Shown here: positions 59,239-64,000 of the stretch, piece after piece
Layout: each line of letters opens with the position of its first letter
How positions within the stretch are numbered: position 1 is the stretch's first letter
Assembly (NCBI GenBank): GCA_903821365.1
Contig: CAIJKY010000011.1
Coordinates: 62,001 to 126,000 of the forward strand
Source: an uncultured bacterium
Lineage (GTDB): Bacteria > Patescibacteriota > Saccharimonadia > Saccharimonadales > Saccharimonadaceae
DNA length: 64,000 nucleotides
Reading direction: 5' to 3'
Position numbers and translations under genes: made by a program
The notes under the pieces: generated by a model
What the model saw: only the letters and a program-made list of their open reading frames with translations
What the model was told of the DNA's origin: nothing
The model's database searches: none

Positions 59239-59979
59239 ATGAATTCATCACTTATCGAAATCAAAGACTTTACTATGCGATTTGGTAGCACTACCGTCAT
59301 AGACAAGTTATCATTCGACGTAAAGCGCGGCGAAACATTTGGTCTACTCGGCTCAAATGGTTCAGGCAAGACAACCACCATACGGGCGCTGCTCGGCATC
59401 TATCAGCCGACGAGCGGCTCGCTAACAATCGACGGCGCTCCTTACCGAGTTGACGGCGGAGTCAAGCTTGGCTACCTTCCTGAAGAGCGTGGACTATACA
59501 AAAAAGAGTCAGTCATTGACGTAATGGTGTACTTTGGGCAGCTAAAAGGCCTGAGTCGTGTCGAAGCACATGATTGGTCATTAAAGTACTTGCGTCGTGT
59601 CGAGCTTGAAGACAAAGCTACGACGAGACTCGATAAGCTGTCGGGTGGTCAACAGCAAAAAGTGCAATTAGGCATCACTATTATGAACGATCCCGAGCTT
59701 CTGATCCTCGATGAACCAACCAAAGGTTTCGACCCCGTGAATCGCAGGCTGCTGATGACGATTATTGAAGAGCACCAAAAAGCCGGTGCAACTGTTATTT
59801 TTGTCACTCATCAGATGGAAGAAGTTGAGCGGCTGTGTGACCGCATTATTCTACTTAAAGATGGGAATGCACGCGCTTACGGCACTATCAAAGCGGTGCG
59901 CAAAGAATTTAATGGTGCCAGCCTTGATGATATCTTCATTAAAGTCTACGGCCAGCATCAACAAGAGGAGATCGCGTAA
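59239..59979 (+). CDS. ABC transporter ATP-binding protein (NatA-like)
   Basis: A 246-residue ATPase. It has Walker A GSNGSGKTTT, signature LSGGQQQKVQLG, Walker B LLILDEPTKGFDP and the switch His in FVTHQMEEVE. It resembles NatA-type subunits of ABC-2 exporters. AAGG lies before the ATG. The stop overlaps the permease ATG by one base, so they form one exporter, for an unknown substrate. Confidence 0.93.
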   Translation: MNSSLIEIKDFTMRFGSTTVIDKLSFDVKRGETFGLLGSNGSGKTTTIRALLGIYQPTSGSLTIDGAPYRVDGGVKLGYLPEERGLYKKESVIDVMVYFGQLKGLSRVEAHDWSLKYLRRVELEDKATTRLDKLSGGQQQKVQLGITIMNDPELLILDEPTKGFDPVNRRLLMTIIEEHQKAGATVIFVTHQMEEVERLCDRIILLKDGNARAYGTIKAVRKEFNGASLDDIFIKVYGQHQQEEIA

Positions 59980-61190
59980 TGCATAACTTAGGCACTGTAT
60001 TTCGTTTTGAAGTTGTTCGCACGTTAAAGAAAAAGAGTTTTTGGATTGCCGCTTTGGCATTTCCAATTGCTATTTCAGCTATTTTTGCGATCATTTATCT
60101 TTCAAATAAAACGACCGATGAAGCTGCGAACAACACCAAGAATCAACAGTTTTCTCTAGCCGTCACCGATGAGTCAGGCATTATCAAACCAGGTGTGCTG
60201 AAACAGTTCAAAGCAACCGCAGTAACCGATAAACAAGCCAATATCGATAACGTCACCAACGGCCAACTCGATGCATATTTTTACTATCCAAAAGACCTCA
60301 GTAAAGATCGTGTTGAGGTGTACAGCAAAGATGTCGGCTTGTTCAATAATGGGCGATACCAAGGGGTGAGTGAGGCAATTCTTCAAGCATCAATTGCGGG
60401 CACTGTCAGTCCAACAACGACAGCAATATTGAAAAATGAAGTTAAATACAACAGTGTCAGCTATAAAGACGGCCAGCAATATGATGGCTTCAAGCAGTTG
60501 ATCGCACCGGGTATATTCTTGGTATTGTTCTACATCCTGATGGCCTTTTTCGGTAACCAAATGCTCACAAGCACTACCGAAGAAAAAGAAAACCGCGTGA
60601 TCGAAATGATCCTCACTACCATCGAAGCTCGTACCTTAGTGATTGGCAAAATATTATCGCTGATTGTACTTGCCGGTGTGCAGATTGTCACGATTTTAGT
60701 GCCTATCGTCGCGGCCTATCTCCTGTTTGGCTCAAAACTTGATTTACCAAATATCGACTTAACGAATATTCCACTCGACGGCGTCCGTATTGGTATCGGT
60801 GCGCTCATATTTGTGGCAAGCTTTATGCTGTTTACAGGATTGCTAGTTGCGATTGGCGCAGCAACCCCAACCGCCAAAGAGGCAGGTGGCTTCTTTGGTA
60901 TCGTTATGACGCTCATCTTTGGGCCGCTCTACGCCGTCACCTTGTTTGTGTCGGCTCCAGATAGCACCTTGGTTCGCTTCTTGTCACTGTTCCCGTTTAC
61001 AGCACCAATCCCTTTAATGCTTCGTAATGCTGTCGGTAACCTCACTCCTTGGGAAACGATTACGGGTATTGTATTGCTTAGCGTTAGTGCCGTGATTGTT
61101 CTCGCGATTGCCGTCCGCTTGTTCCGCTTTGGAGCGCTTGAATACAGTCGTCGTTTGAGCGTTCGTGAAATCTTTAGCCGTAGGACATAA
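59979..61190 (+). CDS. ABC-2 type permease (NatB-like)
   Basis: A 403-residue membrane protein. One N-terminal helix precedes an external domain of about 150 residues (AVTDESGIIKPGVLKQFKATAV), then five to six helices in the second half (IAPGIFLVLFYILMAFFG, LIVLAGVQIVTILVPIVAAYLLFG). EEKENRVIEMILTTIEARTLVIGKIL between helices is the ABC-2 coupling signature. It works with the ATPase at 59239 and may export ions or lipophilic compounds. Confidence 0.92.
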   Translation: MHNLGTVFRFEVVRTLKKKSFWIAALAFPIAISAIFAIIYLSNKTTDEAANNTKNQQFSLAVTDESGIIKPGVLKQFKATAVTDKQANIDNVTNGQLDAYFYYPKDLSKDRVEVYSKDVGLFNNGRYQGVSEAILQASIAGTVSPTTTAILKNEVKYNSVSYKDGQQYDGFKQLIAPGIFLVLFYILMAFFGNQMLTSTTEEKENRVIEMILTTIEARTLVIGKILSLIVLAGVQIVTILVPIVAAYLLFGSKLDLPNIDLTNIPLDGVRIGIGALIFVASFMLFTGLLVAIGAATPTAKEAGGFFGIVMTLIFGPLYAVTLFVSAPDSTLVRFLSLFPFTAPIPLMLRNAVGNLTPWETITGIVLLSVSAVIVLAIAVRLFRFGALEYSRRLSVREIFSRRT

Positions 61191-61205
61191 GAAAATAAAT
61201 GGCAT

Positions 61206-61234
61206 AAAAAAAGCGGGGCAGGCCCGCTTTTTTT
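61206..61234. terminator. Bidirectional intrinsic terminator
   Basis: AAAAAAAGCGGG pairs with CCCGCTTTTTTT, serving the ABC operon on the plus strand and the FKBP gene on the minus strand. Confidence 0.92.
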
Positions 61235-61248
61235 ATATAGCTGCGTTA

Positions 61249-61623
61249 CTAACGAACGTCGGTCAATTCAATATCGAATACTAAGTCCGAGTTGGCTGGA
61301 ATGTTTGGCGCAGGTGACGCGGCACCATATGCCATTGCAGCAGGAATAACAAGCCGTCGTTTACCACCAACTTTCATGCCGGGGACGCCTTGCTGCCATC
61401 CAGCAATAACGCCGCTGAGTGGAAAAGTGATTGGCTGACCCATATCATGCGAGCTTTGAAAAATAACGCCAGTTGCCGTAATGGCGCCCGTGTAATGTGC
61501 AGTCACGGTAGCACCTTTTGGCGCCTCAGCACCCTCGCCGATAACCGTATCAATAATCTGTAGTTCTGGCACTGTGCTGGTAGCGGTAAAATTCTCTAAT
61601 AGTGAGCCTTCGAGTTTGGCCAT
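61249..61623 (-). CDS. FKBP-type peptidyl-prolyl isomerase
   Basis: A 124-residue cytoplasmic FKBP. It shows VTAHYTGAITATGVIFQSSHD, PITFPLSGVIAGWQQGVPGMKVGGKRRLVIPAAMAYGAA and the C-terminal DLVFDIELTDV. No signal peptide is present. GGGAG lies ten bases before the ATG. It assists folding by proline isomerisation. Confidence 0.93.
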   Translation of the reverse strand: MAKLEGSLLENFTATSTVPELQIIDTVIGEGAEAPKGATVTAHYTGAITATGVIFQSSHDMGQPITFPLSGVIAGWQQGVPGMKVGGKRRLVIPAAMAYGAASPAPNIPANSDLVFDIELTDVR

Positions 61624-61708
61624 GTTGTCGTGTCTCCCTTGTATCTAAGTCAATATTTTCTCTGGTTACTATACCATCATGCTCTGCAAAAAAGCGTATA
61701 CTAACACT

Positions 61709-62194
61709 ATGAAACGAACTTCTTCAAGCAGAACAAAGCAGATAATCGCCTTCGTGATTGCGCTACTGGTTCCATTAGCTGTTGGCGGCATTGGCTCGCT
61801 CGTTACAATTAGCGAGATACCAAATTGGTACACAACAATCGCGAAGCCAAACCTTAACCCTCCTAATTGGCTATTTGGGCCCGTCTGGACGCTTTTATAC
61901 GTTTTGATGGGTATTAGCTTGTTTTTAATCTGGAGGCAGCATAGAGCGCGCCACAAAGCCTACATAGTATTTGCAGTTCAGCTACTGCTTAACCTTGCGT
62001 GGAGCGTAGTGTTTTTTGGATTTCATCAACTTTGGCTCGCTTTTATTGTCATCGTAGCTTTGGCACTCGCTATTGTTGTCACTATAAAAGCTTTTTTGCC
62101 ACTTTCTCGCGCTGCCGCTTTACTACTCGCACCTTATTTGGCCTGGGTGATATTTGCATCTTCGCTGAACTTAAGCATTGCGATTCTTAATTAA
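61709..62194 (+). CDS. tspO: TspO/MBR family membrane protein
   Basis: A 161-residue protein with five membrane helices and the family motifs PNWYTTIAKPNLNPPNWLFGPVWTLLYVLMGISL and LNLAWSVVFFGFHQLW. TspO proteins bind porphyrins and act in oxidative or light stress. TATACT at 61697-61702 lies six bases before ATG 61709, so the mRNA is probably leaderless; the longer frame from 61679 overlaps the promoter. A photolyase elsewhere in the window also points to a lit habitat. Confidence 0.93.
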   Translation: MKRTSSSRTKQIIAFVIALLVPLAVGGIGSLVTISEIPNWYTTIAKPNLNPPNWLFGPVWTLLYVLMGISLFLIWRQHRARHKAYIVFAVQLLLNLAWSVVFFGFHQLWLAFIVIVALALAIVVTIKAFLPLSRAAALLLAPYLAWVIFASSLNLSIAILN

Positions 62195-62207
62195 CATATC
62201 AAAGAAA

Positions 62208-62235
62208 TACAGCGCCACGGATATATGGCGCTGTA
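62208..62235. terminator. Hairpin between tspO and the glycosyltransferase gene
   Basis: TACAGCGCCA pairs perfectly with TGGCGCTGTA, an inverted repeat usable from both convergent genes. T-tracts are weak. Confidence 0.6.
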
Positions 62236-62283
62236 TAACAAGCTGAGAGCGATCGGTTCGCTGTTGTATTGACGGTTAACTGA

Positions 62284-63858
62284 CTATTTTTGTATGCCAT
62301 TGTCGACGCGCATAATGACAATCTTTTGCGCATCTTTGCCGAACGTTGCCACAACTTTGGCATGATCCTTCGCTTCGAAAACCGTGGGGAATTCTGCACG
62401 CGAGCTCTCATTTAAAGTCGGACCGTTCAACACAATGTAATCAATACCTCGCCATCCACTGATGGTTGCAGCAACTTCAGGGTCAGTCTCTGTTTTGTAG
62501 AGCCAGACTGGCTGTGGCTTGTTAAAGCCCTTATCCTGAAGATCAGTCCATAATGCCGATTCAACGACAATGCGATTCTCACGCGATACATTCTGGTTAA
62601 TCCAGACGACTGCTTGGCGACTTGACTGATCAAGGTCGGCAGTCAGACTTGCGTGAATGCGAGGCTGCCAAACCGGGATCACGACTGCAACAAAGGCGAA
62701 GACTAATGCTAACGCTGCCGCACCGGCGCTGTATTTACGAAGGCGAGCCATCGTTGTTTGCGCGGTTGATGCTAATGGCATGGCGACAAAGCGTTGAAGC
62801 GCAGCAGCAATTACGATCGCGCTCAGTGGCAGAAGGGCAATGATGTACGGATATGGCAGGTAGCCATTACGGAACATTGCTACGACGCCGATTAACAGGG
62901 CAAGCGCAAATGGACGAGCAGCTTTATGGAACCAAGCGAATGGCAATGCCACCATACTTGTCCAGAACAACCAGCCATCAATACCCATCCAGTAGTTAAA
63001 CAGATTACGAGCGTCGCTTGTCGCGCTCAAGACGCTGCCACTTCCGGCACGGCCGAATAACTGCCATAAAAGGGTTCCGATAAGCGACACGTGACCAGTG
63101 CCGGGGAACAACTCGTTTTTAAGGACGGCATAGAGCAAGTAGAAGCCAGTAATTGTCAGGAATATAATCGCGAAGGACGAGAGCAGGAAGCGGCGATTAC
63201 GAACATCACTGTTGCGCCATAATGCATACACTAACGCTGGCAAGAAGAGCAGGAATGTTTCTTTGCTGAGTACGGCGATAGCCATACAGACGGCGCTCAT
63301 CACAATTGGAATTAAGTGCTTGCGCGGTGTCAATGCTAAGAAGAAAGCACCAAGTAGCCAAGGGAGGGCGATATTATCGAGCAGTACATAGCGACTGAAC
63401 TCAAGTGATAATGGACTGAAGCTAAATAGCACACCGGCGACTGTTGCAAGCCAGGCATTAAGCCCAAGTCTGCGACAAATTGCATACACCAAGACAACTG
63501 ACAAAACATGCAAGACCACCATAAACTCACGCCCAGCAGTGATAGATGATTCGTAGCGTTCAAAAGCGCCAGTGGCGGTCGTGTAAGCAGCGAGCTGGAT
63601 CCAAGCAAGCGGTGGGTGGTCATACCAATAGGTGTAGTGGGTGATATGACCTTTATACTCTACAGCCCAGGCCTGTGAGACATAGGTTCCTTCATCTTCG
63701 AAACGCTGTGGCGAGCCTGCCATGTTAATGGCACTGACTGTGCCTGCGGCAAGCACTAGCAACGATGTCAGCAAGACGTCGAGGCGATGCGCCCGCAGCC
63801 AGTTCGCCAAGCGTTGCATTGGCGAAAGTGGCTGGGTGGTTTTTTTAGCTTTACTCAT
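62284..63858 (-). CDS. ArnT/PMT-type membrane glycosyltransferase
   Basis: A 524-residue GT-C enzyme with about eleven membrane helices. The first external loop has FEDEGTYVSQAWAV and YWYDHPPLAW, the acidic motif and HPP motif of GT39/GT83-like polyprenyl-sugar transferases. A soluble C-terminal domain (NQNVSRENRIVVESALWTDL) follows. It transfers a sugar from a lipid carrier to an external acceptor. AAGGA precedes the ATG. It starts 11 bases after the stop of the cut gene 63870-64000. Confidence 0.88.
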   Translation of the reverse strand: MSKAKKTTQPLSPMQRLANWLRAHRLDVLLTSLLVLAAGTVSAINMAGSPQRFEDEGTYVSQAWAVEYKGHITHYTYWYDHPPLAWIQLAAYTTATGAFERYESSITAGREFMVVLHVLSVVLVYAICRRLGLNAWLATVAGVLFSFSPLSLEFSRYVLLDNIALPWLLGAFFLALTPRKHLIPIVMSAVCMAIAVLSKETFLLFLPALVYALWRNSDVRNRRFLLSSFAIIFLTITGFYLLYAVLKNELFPGTGHVSLIGTLLWQLFGRAGSGSVLSATSDARNLFNYWMGIDGWLFWTSMVALPFAWFHKAARPFALALLIGVVAMFRNGYLPYPYIIALLPLSAIVIAAALQRFVAMPLASTAQTTMARLRKYSAGAAALALVFAFVAVVIPVWQPRIHASLTADLDQSSRQAVVWINQNVSRENRIVVESALWTDLQDKGFNKPQPVWLYKTETDPEVAATISGWRGIDYIVLNGPTLNESSRAEFPTVFEAKDHAKVVATFGKDAQKIVIMRVDNGIQK

Positions 63859-63869
63859 GTGTTTATTCC

Positions 63870-64000
63870 TTATGCTTTTTCAATCAGCAGTGTTGGGGCA
63901 GCTGGTGCAGCCGTATCGGTGTCACGGTGACGACCGCTGTGAGCAGTTTTGTGCCACGTTGTGTCGCCTCGCAGCTCACGAACCATAGACCATAAGCCAG
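63870..64000 (-). CDS. C-terminus of a protein cut by the window edge
   Basis: The minus-strand frame runs from the window edge to TAA at 63872-63870 (42 residues visible). The end reads SMVRELRGDTTWHKTAHSGRH, then an Ala/Pro/Thr-rich tail. An LRG-x-TxWHKTxxxGR pattern occurs at the end of membrane-bound family 2 glycosyltransferases, which would suit its operon partner at 62284, but so little is visible that this is only a suggestion. Confidence 0.5.
   Translation of the reverse strand, partial: GLWSMVRELRGDTTWHKTAHSGRHRDTDTAAPAAPTLLIEKA

Overview
The window looks like a chromosome segment of a small-genome Candidate Phyla Radiation bacterium, most likely Candidatus Saccharibacteria (TM7). 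The reasons are a dense compact layout, housekeeping genes (complete F1Fo ATP synthase operon, pyrH, smpB, gltX, der, pth, dprA, rarA) beside many membrane-anchored proteins of unknown function (PEGA, DUF3048, DUF5670, DUF2130 types), no biosynthetic operons, and use of TGA as a normal stop (atpG and the histidine kinase end in TGA), so the genetic code is standard. No 16S rRNA is present, so the assignment is inference.

Layout. 0-2.2 kb: Pro-rich protein cut by the edge, a putative carbonic anhydrase and an orphan gene. 2.3-9.3 kb: ATP synthase operon on the minus strand with an extra nucleoside deoxyribosyltransferase-like gene between atpG and atpD. 9.4-18.2 kb: thiol-redox proteins, corrinoid adenosyltransferase, nuclease, glycosyltransferases, smpB, pyrH, exonuclease III. 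18.3-21.2 kb: flavin electron-transfer module (FMN-binding protein, ApbE, RnfD-like membrane domain fused to a ferredoxin reductase). 21.3-29.4 kb: tRNA-Leu, sortase, surface proteins, gltX, tRNA-Glu. 29.6-34.0 kb: AT-rich winged-helix/NYN pair, a photolyase and several orphan cassettes. 34.1-37.6 kb: a complete IS1595-family transposon with 24-bp terminal inverted repeats and 8-bp target duplication, carrying a transposase, a trypsin-like protease, a proteasome-like Ntn hydrolase, a PH-domain membrane protein and a structured RNA. 37.7-48 kb: pilin-like and secreted proteins, a reductase, a broken NTPase, a two-component pair with Pro-rich tails, a pseudouridine synthase and Der. 48.5-51 kb: pth, then a nicotianamine-synthase-like gene with a GNAT gene and a divergent Fur-family regulator. 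51-58 kb: orphan cassettes, a large unidentified structured RNA, dprA, a GH6 cellulase and rarA. 58-64 kb: DUF2130 protein, ABC exporter, FKBP, TspO and a membrane glycosyltransferase.

Two patterns run through the whole window. Many resident genes have a TATACT/TATAAT box only 6-10 bases before the ATG and no ribosome-binding site, which predicts leaderless mRNAs. In contrast, eleven GC-rich transcription units with no recognisable homologs (mostly single genes) each have a 5' leader with a Shine-Dalgarno site and end in a long GC-rich hairpin; they look like a class of inserted, self-contained cassettes.
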